Of a DNA stretch of 64,000 nucleotides, positions 21,527-33,220 are shown in pieces. The position numbers and the translations under genes were made by a program. How positions within the stretch are numbered: the stretch's first letter is position 1; each line of letters opens with the position of its first letter. The notes beneath the pieces are model-generated. The model searched no databases. It was not told the origin of the DNA and saw only the letters and a program-made list of their open reading frames with translations. Source of the stretch: Hansfordia pulvinata (taxonomy: Eukaryota; Ascomycota; Sordariomycetes; Xylariales); contig BJKQ01000007.1 in NCBI GenBank assembly GCA_006538405.1, positions 2,790,001 through 2,854,000 on the forward strand. Reading direction: 5' to 3'.

Positions 21527-23530
21527 ACGTCCGGCCACGCCAGCGAAGAAAAGCACGACGACACGGCACCAAAGTACCGCGCAGGAAACCCGGGCGCGCC
21601 ACCGCGGGAGTCCCTGGCATCCAGGGGCCATCCGGGCTGTCTCCCCGCTCGGCCCCGTCGATACGCGCCACCCCTGCCCTTGCTATCATGCAAGCCATCC
21701 TGCGTCGGCGTCCGAGTCGAGACAGCGCGAGAGAGAGAAATGGAGATGGAGATGGAGATGGAGAGATGGAGAGGCGTAGAGGCGTGGCCGGGCTCGGGCT
21801 CGGGTGGCGTACCAGGATTCGCCAACTGGTCCCTCTGGAATCAGAAGGAAAAAAGCAAAACAAGAACCAAGCAGGGAACGGCTCCCCTCGAGAAATCTCC
21901 ATCGTTGCAATCCAGATCTAGAAGATAAAATCCCCCGATCAGCACTGCAGGCGACAGATTGACTTGTGTGGTCGAGGGCATGCAAGGGGATCGCAAGGGC
22001 GTCGGCAAGGGGGCTGGGGCCGGGAGCCCACGCGACTGGCCCTGGCGACGCCATCAAGCCAGGATCGGGCTTTATTCTGTCTCTCTCTCTCTCTCTCTCT
22101 CTCGCTCTTTCGCTCTTTGGCCATCTGTCTGTCGCTCTCTTCGATACCCGCGCGTCGAACGGAAGCTTGGGTCGGGTCGATGCAATACGACGCAAGACGC
22201 AGGACGCAGGACGCAGGACGCAGATGCGGGCCGCGGGACGCAGCCACAGCCGCAGCCGCAGAGGCAGACAGAGACGCCGATGCAGCCTCGTCCAGAGAAG
22301 GGGCTCAGATCAGGTGGCTTGGTCCTCTGCTGGGGCGATATACGAGGCGCCCAGCAGCAACGCACCCTCACGCCTCGCATCCCCTCGCGTGCCCTCGCTT
22401 GCACCGGCCCTGTCCAGTCATGGCTTGCCTGCGATATCTATGGAAGCAAGCAAGCAAGCAAGCAAGCCCCTCCAGCCGCACTTGGCCACGCGCGGTAGAC
22501 ACTCCCCGCACAGCTGATTGACGAGCTATTACTCGTAGGTAGGTACTCATACGAGTAGGCAGACGCGGGCAATAGGAGATACGAGTAAAGGGGGGTTAGT
22601 GGGGCGAGACATGGGCGTGTCTGTCTGTCTCTCTGTCTGTCTATCTGTCTGCCTGTCTTGTCCATCTTGTTTGTCTGGCTGCCGTGAGTGATGGTCGTAT
22701 GTAAGAACCCAAGTCAGGTAGAGCGACGCCGGAAAAAAAGAAAAAAAGAAAACATCACACACATATCCTCGTACACCGTACACGCACCACGCACGACACA
22801 CGCCTTCACCCCGACTACAGAGACACAAGACACGCATACGCACTCTCTTCCTTTCCCGTTCCTCCGCCCCTTCCTCCGGACCCCTTCCTTTCGGCGGGCG
22901 TGCGTCGATTCGGACGAGCATATGCGCGCCATCCCATCTCGCTCCGCATCGAACCTACCTTACCGACTCTGCAAAGCTTTTCCCACCTCCCACAACCGAG
23001 CATGCCGGCCTTCTGGCCCCACGATCCGCGACTACGTGGCACGCGGCTTGGCTCTGCCTCGTCCGACGCGCGCGCGCGCGCGCTTGCCTGTGGTGCGACG
23101 ATTTATTTTTTTATTTTTCCGGACAGCAGCAGCAGCAGCAGCCACCAGCCCGGTCGATGGAATGGAGCCACCCTACCTCATGATGCCAGATCGGCCCGCA
23201 GCTCATCTGGCATGACGCCGCGTCTGGTGTCCATCGCGCCCCGCGCACGCACTGTGCATACAATCTGGCTTGTGCATCGTGGCGGGTGGACACGGAGAGA
23301 GGGCCGGAGAAAGAGGAGGGGGGGAAATGCGACAGGAAAACAAGAGAGCCAGGTGATCGGCAACCTCTTTCGTCGATGACCATGCGTTGACCTCATGGGG
23401 TCCAACGTCCTTCCTTGGTCCATGTCTTGTCTGTTGCCGCCGTGGAATTTGGCGGGAGGAGGGGGGCCACGGAAAGCTACGAGTACTGCCTTTCCTCCTA
23501 CGCTCCACGCACCGCGCCTCGTTTTTTTTT

Positions 23531-23550
23531 GGGGGGGGGGGGGGGGGGGG
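23531..23550. repeat. T9-G20 homopolymer junction
   Basis: Nine T followed directly by twenty G in non-coding sequence. Confidence 0.95.
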
Positions 23551-23893
23551 CGAGCGCGGCGCGTTGTTTGAGACCCTGCCTTTGGCACGCGAAATAAGTC
23601 GCGTGTGTCTGCGCGCGCGTGTTCATCTGCGTGATAGAAAGAGAGAGAGGGGGGAGAGAGGGGAGAGAGGGAGAGAGATGGATGACGCGCGCCGCCGCTA
23701 TCCCGACTAACCGAGACATTTGTGTCTTGGGCAGTCCGACTAGCTCGCGCTTTCCAGTCCTCAATGTCTAATATGATGCTCTCCGCGCAGTGTCTGATTA
23801 GGGAAAACCCCCCTTGGGTCTTTGGGAGGGCGGAGCCGCCTTAGAGGTAGGTAAGGCCGTCGCCTGGGTTTTCAGTCCTGGCATCCCATTCAT

Positions 23894-23914
23894 CCCCCCC
23901 CCCCCCCCCCCCCC
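23894..23914. repeat. Poly-C run (21)
   Basis: Twenty-one consecutive C, the longest homopolymer in the window, in non-coding sequence. Confidence 0.95.
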
Positions 23915-24697
23915 TCATCCACTCCTCTGCTCCGACCCGTCCCGCGTCCAAGAAATAAGGTCAAACATGTGTCGAGAGGGGCCGTGTGGGCTACCCAAGT
24001 CAGCCACTCGATGTCTTGCAGGCGCCATCCCGGGCCGGCCCAATGTATGGTCTTCCGAGCTGGGAAATGCAGGCGCGCTGTCTGCCCTCGCCCTGCTCTG
24101 CTTCACTTGCTTGCCGCTCGTGAAGTTCCTGGTTCGACCTACTTACTCGCTGACTATCCATCCATCTACCTGGGCAGTACCTCAGGTGTCCCGAAATTGG
24201 GGCGAAGGCAAGGGAAGGGAGGGTTTGGACGGAAGGGCAGCTCGCACGTGAAGTGAGTGAGGCAAGAAGTTCTGGACTTCCGGAGAACGGGGCCTTCTTT
24301 TTCCCCAGATATCCACATTATAAGAACCGACACGTTCCGTTCCTCGAAGCAGGGAGAGGGAGGCGGACCCCCGGCCGGCACAAGCAGTTATGAGTCCGTT
24401 GTCCCTGGCGCCCGACCCCATTCCCCGGCGACACCCAAGCTTTGAACCCGACTAAGCCTGGGCGGTTCTTGCCCAGCTCTCCCGCGAGAAAGAGTAACGG
24501 CGAGATCTCTGCTTGTACCATCGATATCCCGGCATCTTGAGATTGCCGCTGCACTCAGCCCCTCCCAGCCAGTCATCTTCTTCAATAGACACATAGAGAG
24601 AGCAAGTGTAGCAGAGTGGAGAAGAGAGACAGACAGAAACCAACAGAGAAAAACCACCAAACAGAAAGAGAAAGAGAGAGAGAGAGAGAGAGAGACC

Positions 24698-25471
24698 ATG
24701 TGCCACGGACACCCCCAGTACCACCCGTGCTCGCACACGTCGGTCAAGTGGTTCTACTGCCCGGCGGCCTACTTCGACTCGGAGACGGGCTACGGGGCGC
24801 CCTGCTCCCACGCCATCTTCTCCAAGGCCCAGCCCACCAAGGTCAACTGCCCCCTCCAGCAGTGCCACTTCAAGCTGCTCAAGGGCTGCTGGGACTGCTG
24901 CGCCTGCGGCTACGGGCCCAACTCCCAAGGGTGGTGCACCGGCGACACCGAGGGCCTGCGCCTCAACCCCTCGACGAAAGCCTGGAGCACGGCCAGGTCA
25001 GCTGCGGCCACGGCTGCTGCCCCGACTGCACACCGCATGCTTGTGAGTTGGCGACCCGTATTGCGGAGGCCCTGCTCCCCTTCTCCAGAGCGCCGCCCCC
25101 GACTGACCATGATGCTCGCAGCGACCTCGACCTCGGAAGACACCACGCCCGAGGTGACGTTCGAGATCCGCAGCCGGCGTACCAAGACCAAGCACGCCCA
25201 CGGCGCGAGGCACGGGGCCTCTGCCGCGCGCAAAAGAGAGCAGCAGCAGCAGCCGTGCGGCGAAGCCGCGTTCGCTTCCTACCCCGGGACCCCCGCCGGC
25301 GGCAGCGAGCAGGACGACCGGTCGAGCGAGTCCTCCTCCCGGGCCTCCGGCCCGCGGCACCGCAGCAGCAGGCCGGGAAGCGAGCCGGCGGCACGGGACG
25401 CCATCCCGGCCAAGAAGCATAAATCGGGGGCTACGAAACGCAAATCGGATATCCGGCGGGTGCATCACTAA
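24698..25471 (+). CDS. Met-Cys cysteine-rich protein, paralogue C (frame break at ~24968)
   Basis: Exons 24698-25042 and 25122-25471 (GTGAGT...CTCGCAG intron). With one restored C they give 231 residues. It starts MCHGHPQYHPCSH and continues KWFYCPAAYF, GAPCSHAIF, VNCPLQQCHFKLLKGCWDCC, ACGYGPNSQGWC. After the restored base it reads GQVSCGHGCCPDC, the same terminal C-G-H-x-C-C-x2-C as paralogue B. The second exon adds a Ser/Arg/Lys-rich, probably disordered tail (KKHKSGATKRKSD) that could be nuclear-localising. The break is in CCCC at 24967-24970. Without correction the frame stays open but loses the last metal-ligand group. Restoring it also makes the intron phase fit. Function unknown; zinc binding is inferred from ligand spacing. 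A 30-bp AG repeat lies just before the ATG. Confidence 0.7.
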   Translation: MCHGHPQYHPCSHTSVKWFYCPAAYFDSETGYGAPCSHAIFSKAQPTKVNCPLQQCHFKLLKGCWDCCACGYGPNSQGWCTGDTEGLRLNPSTKAWSTARSAAATAAAPTAHRMLVSWRPVLRRPCSPSPERRPRLTMMLAATSTSEDTTPEVTFEIRSRRTKTKHAHGARHGASAARKREQQQQPCGEAAFASYPGTPAGGSEQDDRSSESSSRASGPRHRSSRPGSEPAARDAIPAKKHKSGATKRKSDIRRVHH

Positions 25472-28400
25472 TGATTACTTATTAAGGGGAAGGCGGTTTT
25501 GTGTCTCCGTTTCTTGAACTGGGTTCCCGTCGAGCAGCTTCTATGAACACAGACGACAATGTCTAGTACGTGACGAGCCGCGGGGCTTTTCGGCTCCGTC
25601 TGGTGACCCATTGGGTTGTTGGCTGCTTGACTGAGGAGTGGCCACGGGCAGCTTGTCGGTATACCCAGGCTCGGCAGGGCGTCATCTGGCTAGTTCTGGC
25701 TGTGTCAGTATCGCTCGCCAATACAGCTCATATTCTTTGCCAAAGTCAAACATCGTTGCGACTCGGATGAACAACCTGACCAAGGGCTTGGTGGGAACCG
25801 CTCGTCAGCAGCATTGTCTTCTTGAACATACCGCGACAGTCTCAGAAGCGGCGACTTGTCGGGACAGCATCAGTGCTGCAATACTTTACCGTCAGCGGCC
25901 GTTGGAATCGCCGGGTGGATTGGAAAGGCCGAATTCTAGGAGCAGTGGTACGTCGGAACAGCATTAATGCCGGAGCAGTTCCTCGTCAGCGGTCACTGGG
26001 ATCGCCACAATGTACTGGAAAAGCCGATTTGCGGCGCGTCACTGGAGCATATAGCGCTTACAGCCTCGTGTAATCTGAATCTGATAGGTGAGACTTTGGA
26101 GTTCCCATCACTGATTTCTCGCCTGTTGATCCCAAAGACTCGCGGCCAGTTCTGAGGCCAATATCTTGAACTTGACCCCAAAGGCCAGTTTCGTGGAAGA
26201 AGAATGAGGCCACCAACGGGGGACCGTGGAAATCTACCACGCAGAGAGTCGGGTAAGCAAGGGCAGGATCACGTTAAGATGAGGGGTATGACCCAGCCGA
26301 GGCAGATCGGCCGTATCTCGACCAGCACGTGGTGGCATCCAAACCCTGGGCCGGACACTACAGCGTGAAACGCGGCTCGTCTTGTAGTCGCCGCGGGGCC
26401 TGGCCTCGCCTTGGGAAAGGGGGGCCTGGGCCCCGGTGATCGACGAGGCCTCGGGGATGTCAGGGTCTGAGGCGCTGCGGCGCACGTGTCGGGCACGTGT
26501 ACGAGTTTAAGCGGCAAGGGATGTGTGTATGTGTGTGTGTGGAAATCATCAGGATCCGGGCAAAGGCGGTTGGGATCCTCCTCGGCTGTCGACCGTTTCC
26601 CCTGACCTGTCCTCGGGCATCCTGAGCGCCTGTCTGGGAGATTGCTCGACGCCGGCGTGAAGACAAATACCCGGTAAGCACTACCGTAAGGAGCCCAAGT
26701 AGCAGTCGCCTATGTGAATGGCAGTGGCACGAGTGGGCAGACGTTGTTGGCCCTGGGGCTAAAGGAGTCGGAATCCTCGCAGCCACGTGGCGGCGGCGCA
26801 AGAAGGATGCGAGACGGCGGCACGGGTGGGCAGGGATTGGCTGCGGCCTCCGTTCCCAGCGCCGCTTTGGAAGATGGTTGGGGCCCGTCGATCGGGCTTA
26901 CGGCGTTGTTTTACTGCTGCGCGAGGCAAGGTTTACTCGTGTATGTTGTTAGCTGGCGAGGTGCCGAGGAGGGGCGGAGGGTTGGCGCGGTCGGCACGAG
27001 TGCGAGCGAGTGTTCGCCGTGAGCAGGGTCGACTCCGGCGTGTCAGGGCGAGAGAGGGCAAGTCGGGACGCGTTCGGTGCCGAGTGAGGCAGCTGGCGAT
27101 AAGCGGGCAGCCGACGGGGTGCCGTGACGACGACGTTGGTGGGCGGCGGCAACGACCTTCCCGAGGCGGCCGTGTTGGCCGGCACTGCTTGCCACCTGCT
27201 TACACGGCATCGCATGGAACGGATGCGTCAGGTACCTCCGGCTAACCTACACGGCATCGCCTGCTAAATTCCAGATACATGTACCTTACGGGAGACAACA
27301 GGGCACCGGGACTCCTGGATGTACCGCAGACCTGTGCTGGGCCTGTGCCTACGGGTACCTCGAGATGTCCGTCACGATGACGTTGTACCAGCGCGGGCCA
27401 GGGTTCCCGTCGCAGTCGCGATAACGGAAGCAGGACAGAGGTCGCCACCGTCGGCTACAATTCCATGTCGTGGCACGCGAGAGACACGTGGTGCGGGTGG
27501 GATCTCCCAGGTCCGTAAAAGCGGGGTTACTCATGTCGTATCGTGCGCACCACTGGACGACGCTGGCGTCTTTGTTGTTAGGGGGTACGGGCTAGGGCCT
27601 GGATGGACATCCATGGTACACGAATGCATCTCCATCCTCCGTATCGCAGGCCTGGGGAAATGGAAACGATTGGATACATGTAGGTAGTAGGTACTAGGTA
27701 GCCATGGGCCACCAGTGTGGATTGGAATTTGGGGGTGGCAGTATTGTCGGGACCTGCTTCCATTGGACTTGTCTTGCGACTGCCCGTTTTACCAGGGAGT
27801 GCAGCGACATGATTGTGAAGAACAGGTCGCAGCCACCAGAGACCAAGGATTGTGGGATCGCAATGCCGGAGGATGGCGGGTTCCAGACTGTGTCTTGGGT
27901 AGCCCGGCTTCGTGAACTTGCGACCGTTGGGCACGGCGCGCAACGGCGGCTGCATACTCGTATCATTATATCATCAGTGTCTGCAAGTTGAGACGATGGC
28001 AACACAGCCTGGCGCGTACCCATGGCGCGCCACTCACTCCGGGTCTCCAGTTTCGTAATAGGCGCTGGCTGAGCGCGCCAGGCGCGCTGGCTCGTTCTCA
28101 CTTGGAGGACGAGGGGCGAAGCCTGCAAGTCGTGATAGGGTGGATGCACGGAGCCGCTGCAGAAATCTGGCAGGACGAACGCTGCATGCTTTGCTTACGA
28201 TGCTGCACGTGGGCAAGCAGCTCACAAGGTCCCCGCATCAGGCCTGCATCGATCGCATCAATCACGGATCTGGTTGGTGATTGGCCGCTGCGCTTCAGCA
28301 GGAGGGCAGCATGTACGAGGGGGAATCCAATCCGATTGTTGAATGAAGCCGTCAACTTGGGAGCCGTGACGATTTGGAAACGGTGTCGCGTACAGGACGG

Positions 28401-31400
28401 TCCCGGTTCGCAATTTCGTAGATACCTACCACCTACATGTAGGTTAGGTAGACACTGATGCACTCGCAGGGCATCATGCATGTTGTCCATCACGGTGGCA
28501 AATCCGCAAAGCTCTGGCGGGCCATACTCGTAATAAGTCCTGAAAGCTAATAATGAGCAAAACAGTACACGTACCCCAGAGACCCATTTTCTGTGAGTGC
28601 GCACATAGCGTGATAGCGTACATGTACGTGTAGCGACCTTGACTCTTTTTTAGGGTTACAACGGTGTAAACACGGATCACCTAGCAAACCGTGCAGAGCG
28701 GCACTACGACAAAGTCGGGCTTCAACTCGTAGGGTTGATTACTAGTTGCGATCATCATCACCAGCGCGCACAAGCACTCAGCAACGAGCGCCATGCAAGC
28801 ACACAGATGCAGTTCTTCCTCGAGTCCTCGGGCAGTAAACGGGTCAGAGAGCGCGAGGGCCTCCACTGGCTCGAGTACGTCGACGGCGCAAAGCTGGTAC
28901 CTGGGTGGTTGCTCTAGCGTTGCGCATCCCAACCCCGCAGAGCAGCAGCGCCAGACCAACGAGAAAATGGACGTGAATGGGTCTCCAGGCACTTACTTAC
29001 TTACTCGAGTTGGCCGTACTGGCCAACTCGTCACATTCCCGTCGCCACCAGGCCCGCGTATCAGGCGTGCAGGCCTGGCAGGCCCATGCCCTGAACCCTG
29101 CACTTCCAGGCCTGCCAGGGTCCAACGTGGCAGCTGGCCCGCGGATACGAACGCGGACCCGTTCGTGCTGCATGAAGCCTGGAGATGAACGCATCCCAGC
29201 ACATCACTACTCGCTCCGGCGTTCCGCCCATTCCGCTCCCGCCCCCCCCCCCCCTTGGCTGATCGCCAACGTCTTCTACGGAGCACTCGTACTCGGCCGG
29301 AGGAACGGAGGAAACCATGTTGTAACAGGAAAAGGACAGCCTTGCGATACCAGATACGAGTACTTGTACTCGCACGCACTCTCGTGCGCGCTGCGGCCGT
29401 GGAGGCGCAGAGGGTGAAACGGCGGGCTACCCGTCTGCCCGTTGGTGCCCCTGATCCATCGTGCTACGACAATTGCATTGCATGCCTCTCCGATCCATGC
29501 CCAGAACTGCTTGCTCGTCGTGCCCGTCGTGCCCGTCTCATTTGGCGTGCAGGCACGTTGCTTTTTCCGACTCTTCCTTTCTTCTTCTCGTCTTCCGACA
29601 CTCTACCCCGTACTTGAACTGCACCGTATAAGGGTAAAACAGGCCCGTATTCCACCATCCACGCGTCTAGCACAAGTCACTTGCTGGCTGGGTTGTGGCC
29701 CCAGCTACGCGTATCACGTCCTCGTACAGAACCTGTCGCTTGGGGGCGCAAGCCTCAGCATGCCAGTTGCAGTGCAGTGCCCCGCCGCCAAAGAGACCCG
29801 GGTAACATTTCCGTTGTCTGGCGCGCACAGGGGGGTTGGGCGAGTTGTCCCGAGCATCTCTGCGCCTCGCCTCGACTCCTGGGGAGCTCCCGCGTTAACC
29901 TTTCTTCTTAGCAGCCGGCGTTTTCCTGGCAAAACTTGATGCTCATGCGGGAGAGAGGAGACGGACACATGCTCACTCACTACAAGCACCCTGCTCTCTG
30001 CGGGTTTGGTGGTGTGAGGCCCAGAGTGGGGGCCACCGGCAACTCGCACGAGAAATGTCATTCTTGGCGCCTCCAACAATCCCTTGTTCTGAGGTCTCTC
30101 TGGTCCGTTCGCCCACGGCCCGTGCAACTCTCCCCTCCCTGCCTGGCGATGCTGGCTATCGATCTGCTCGTACGAGTGATGAGTATCGTATCCGTGGTCT
30201 GCGGATAAGATGGGGACGGCAGGAGGCCGTCATGTCGTCACAGGCCGCGTCGATGCTCGCCCGGCAGGCCTTGGCGTGTGAATATTGCTTGCACATGGGA
30301 GCTGCGCGCAGGGCACGCGTGGGTTGGCCGGCCGGCAGTGAACCGGCAGGCTGGCAAGCAAGACTATCGACCGGGCCATTGGGCCGCCGGCGCTGGCGCC
30401 AGGCCGCAAAGGAAGCAGCAGAGGGAAGTTTGCGCCTTTCGTACCTAGGGACTTACGTGGACTGTACCAGTATCGTCTCCGTACCAGTAGGGCGGCGCGG
30501 TGCTGTTACGAGTTAGGAGTGGTCGCGGTGGTGTGCGGCTGGGAGTCGGGATCGTCGCGGACAAGTGGGCTCCTTGGAGAGGCTCGACCAGGCAGAGGAG
30601 GGCCCGGCAAATTGCAGTCTGGGCCTCATCAGCCAGGCAAGCAAGCAAGCAAGCTTGGGCCTACTCGTACTAACTTAGCCCCTCGGTGGCCTGGTGGATG
30701 GATCCAGCCCAGCGTCCCTGCGTCCCTGCGTCCCCCCCCCTACGACAACTCGAACAGCGAGCGTCCGCAGGTTCGAGAGGTGGTTTCGTTGCCATGCCGA
30801 GCCATCGCCCAGTAATAATAAGTTGGTATTCTCGAGCCGGCCTAGCTCATCGTGACTCTGTTCTGGTAGTTCACCGTGGCCGACGCCAACGCCAACGCCA
30901 CAGATCCGCGCGGCGTCGCGTCGGATTCCACCCCGTAGATGGCAGCGATGTCAACATGACACAGGTGGGCTGGGGAGACGAGGGCCGGGGGCGCGGCGCC
31001 TAGGGCAAAGTGCCGGAGCAGGCTAGGGTCGGCAGAGGTCGAGATAAAGTGAGGCCCATGCTGCGCCAGCTGCGAGGACTTAAACTCGACAAGGGACGTG
31101 TACGATGGGCGTCTGTGCTGGCGGCGGCCGAGGGGCACGCCTCGAGTTACTCGTACCAACCAGTGCGGCAGATAGGGGTCTTGCAGCAGTAGCAGCAGCA
31201 ATACCACCATCAACCATCTCCAGGGGCGATTGCTTTCCTGTGCGCATATCGTCACTGCGCCGGTCGTCAAGAGTGTACAGTCACTGCTTGCGGATCTCTT
31301 ATTACTCGTACTCTGTATGGTGCTCTCGGCGTTCATCTGGCTTCCACGAAGCATAAGAAGAGCTGCAAGCCGCCCGCCGGTGGGTGCCTTCTCGTGTGCG

Positions 31401-32432
31401 GTACGAGTACTCATACCCATCCCCCAAGACTCTTTTCCACTTGATCGAGAATCTTGTCATTGCCACCTTTTGCGGAGTGCTCGTGCCGCTTGGCCAATTC
31501 GAGTCCGGGGCTACTGCAGATGGTCTTGTTCCTGTCTCGGTTCACTCTTGTTGCTGTTGGGAGGTAGCAGATCAGGCAGCATCGTCGGATTGTCGCTTGT
31601 TATTACCTGTTATTCCGGCTATCCTATCCCTGCAGAGGTCGGTCTCATCAGGCTGTGCGCCTTGGCCGGCCGTACGTATTGCCAGATTACGGAGTTTGTC
31701 GCTGGCCCAGCCCAGAGGTTCCATTTGGACAAAGCCCTGGAGGACCAGACCTACATCCAGCTACAGGTGAGTCTGGCGAGCTAAACCGTTACCAGCAATA
31801 GCGACTTTGCGTCTACCTGAGCGAGACGCCAAATACGGTGCTGCTTCCCGGTCACGTCACCCGGCCCGGCAGATGGGCAGCGCGCGAGAGCAAGTACCCC
31901 GGCAGTACCCGGCTTGCATTTACGGACAAAGAACGGGCGGGCCTGTCCCCTCCACTGCTGCTGCTGGGTCCCGTGCAGGCCCCGGCCAACCTTGAACCAC
32001 GTTTCCCGGGCTCCATCGATCCCATCCCATCCAGTGTCCACCATCCACCATCCATCCCATCGCCGCCCTTTGTCTCCCCCGTCTCTCGACCCTACGCACG
32101 CCAGCCTGTCTCTTGCCTCTCCCCACCCGTCCACCGTCACCCTCCACCACTCTCACCACCCCTCAACCTCGCCCTCTCAATCCCGACCTGCGACTTGCGA
32201 CCTGCCTGTTTGAGTACCTACTTACTCCCACTCAACAGCCCGTGTCCGAACCCCGACATACTCGACTCGACTGTCGACGCCCTTCTTTCTCCACGTGCCT
32301 CACCCGCCGCCTGCCGCGTCGTCTGCCTGTCTCGCCCTCCGCCTCCCCGTCTCACCGCGTCGTATCGTGGCGTGCCGCGAGACAATCCGTCCCTCCTGTC
32401 TCTTCGCAATCCCGCTCGACACGTCTTCCACC
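25472..32432. other. Seven-kilobase gene desert
   Basis: No gene with recognisable motifs or a consistent splice structure is seen. The stretch holds a diverged tandem duplication (25858-26045), C13 at 29242-29254, many short TACGAGTA/TACTCGTA and TAGGTACCTA-like motifs (for example 28522, 29353, 31147, 31310, 31401), and AAGC microsatellites near 30639. From about 31850 it becomes the pyrimidine-rich promoter and leader of the gene at 32433. Confidence 0.5.
25858..26045 (+). repeat. Diverged tandem duplication, ~94-bp unit
   Basis: The segment starting GTCGGGACAGCAT at 25858 and the one starting GTCGGAACAGCAT at 25952 align over about 90 bp with scattered substitutions. Translated, both give a similar peptide (QYFTVSGRWNRR versus EQFLVSGHWDRH). 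A third, more degenerate copy may precede them at about 25785. It could be a relic of a repeat-containing coding sequence. Confidence 0.55.
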
Positions 32433-33220
32433 ATGGGCGCCTCTGTCGAATCCGCTCGCCCCATAATGGCCCCTTCTGTAAGCCCCATCCCAATCTCCCT
32501 CCCTTTCCCTGCCTCCTCTGTCTCCCTTGGTCATCGCCCACGCCCAACCCGGCTCTCGTGTCTTGCATTCGCGCTCGCCATCTGTCGCTCTGCCGCCTGC
32601 CGCCCGTTTCTTCACCTCTGCTTCACGCTCTACGCTCAGCCCGCCACCGTCCCCTCAACCGCCTCGCACGACCCAACCCGACGACAACCACGACTTCCGG
32701 AATGATTCAGCCTGCCAGCCTATATCGCAAGAAGACAGACCGCGCGCACCCGGCACCACTCATCGGCACCACTTCGAGCACACATGCCATGCGCAAGATG
32801 AACGTCCAGCTAACCGAGACGGCCACCCCGCCGCCCCAGTTCACGTCTCCCCGTGCCTCTGCCCGCCTCAGCACCTACAGCATGGCTGCCCCGTCTCTGA
32901 CTCCGACCGTCCGCACCACCGACTCGGCCGACGCCGAGATGGCCCACATTGAGTCGGGCCTGACGCGCATGGAGAACAAAGCCCTGTCCAAGCAGCGTGT
33001 TGTCCTGTCTGAGGACAAGGCTGCCAACCTCAACAAGCTGGCCCTCGGCGCCAAGCTCGACCGTGCTCTCGACCGCCGCATGTCCGGTCAGGATGCTGTC
33101 ATGCGCCCTCGCAAGCCCCGCGCCACTGCCGTCCGTCCCGGTACTGCCGAGAAGCAAGCAGCCTCCCACAACCGCCCCGACTCGGACGACGACACGGAGA
33201 ATGAGAAGAGGCTGGAATAA
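32433..33220 (+). CDS. Hypothetical fungal protein (184 aa)
   Basis: Exons 32433-32477 and 32711-33220 with a 233-bp intron (GTAAGC...TTCAG) encode 184 residues. It begins MGASVESARPIMAPS, joined in phase to PASLYRKKTDRAHPAP. It is polar and largely low-complexity (Ser/Thr/Pro) in the first half. A conserved-looking helical segment follows (AEMAHIESGLTRMENKALSK and KAANLNKLALGAKLDRALDR), then a basic then acidic tail ending in a run of Asp/Glu. No signal peptide or membrane segment, so probably intracellular. I do not recognise a named domain. The second exon has strong G/C-ending codon use. An alternative start at the ATG 32704 inside the acceptor region would skip exon 1. Confidence 0.7.

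Larger units (their letters stand above)
20699..24697. other. Repeat-rich gene-free stretch between paralogues B and C
   Basis: 4 kb without a recognisable gene. It contains a TG microsatellite (about 20732-20763), the GTCTGC array at 21451, GGAGAT units near 21740, CT repeats (about 22079-22103), ACGCAGG units near 22195, AAGC units near 22445, a CTGT-rich tract near 22620-22670 and the G and C homopolymers at 23531 and 23894. An AG microsatellite (about 24667-24694) abuts the ATG of paralogue C. Many overlapping open frames here are products of these repeats. Confidence 0.6.

Noticed and set aside
21331..21921. Open frames running through the GTCTGC array
   Set aside because: The frames exist only because a 6-bp repeat cannot introduce stops; the flanks have no protein-like character.
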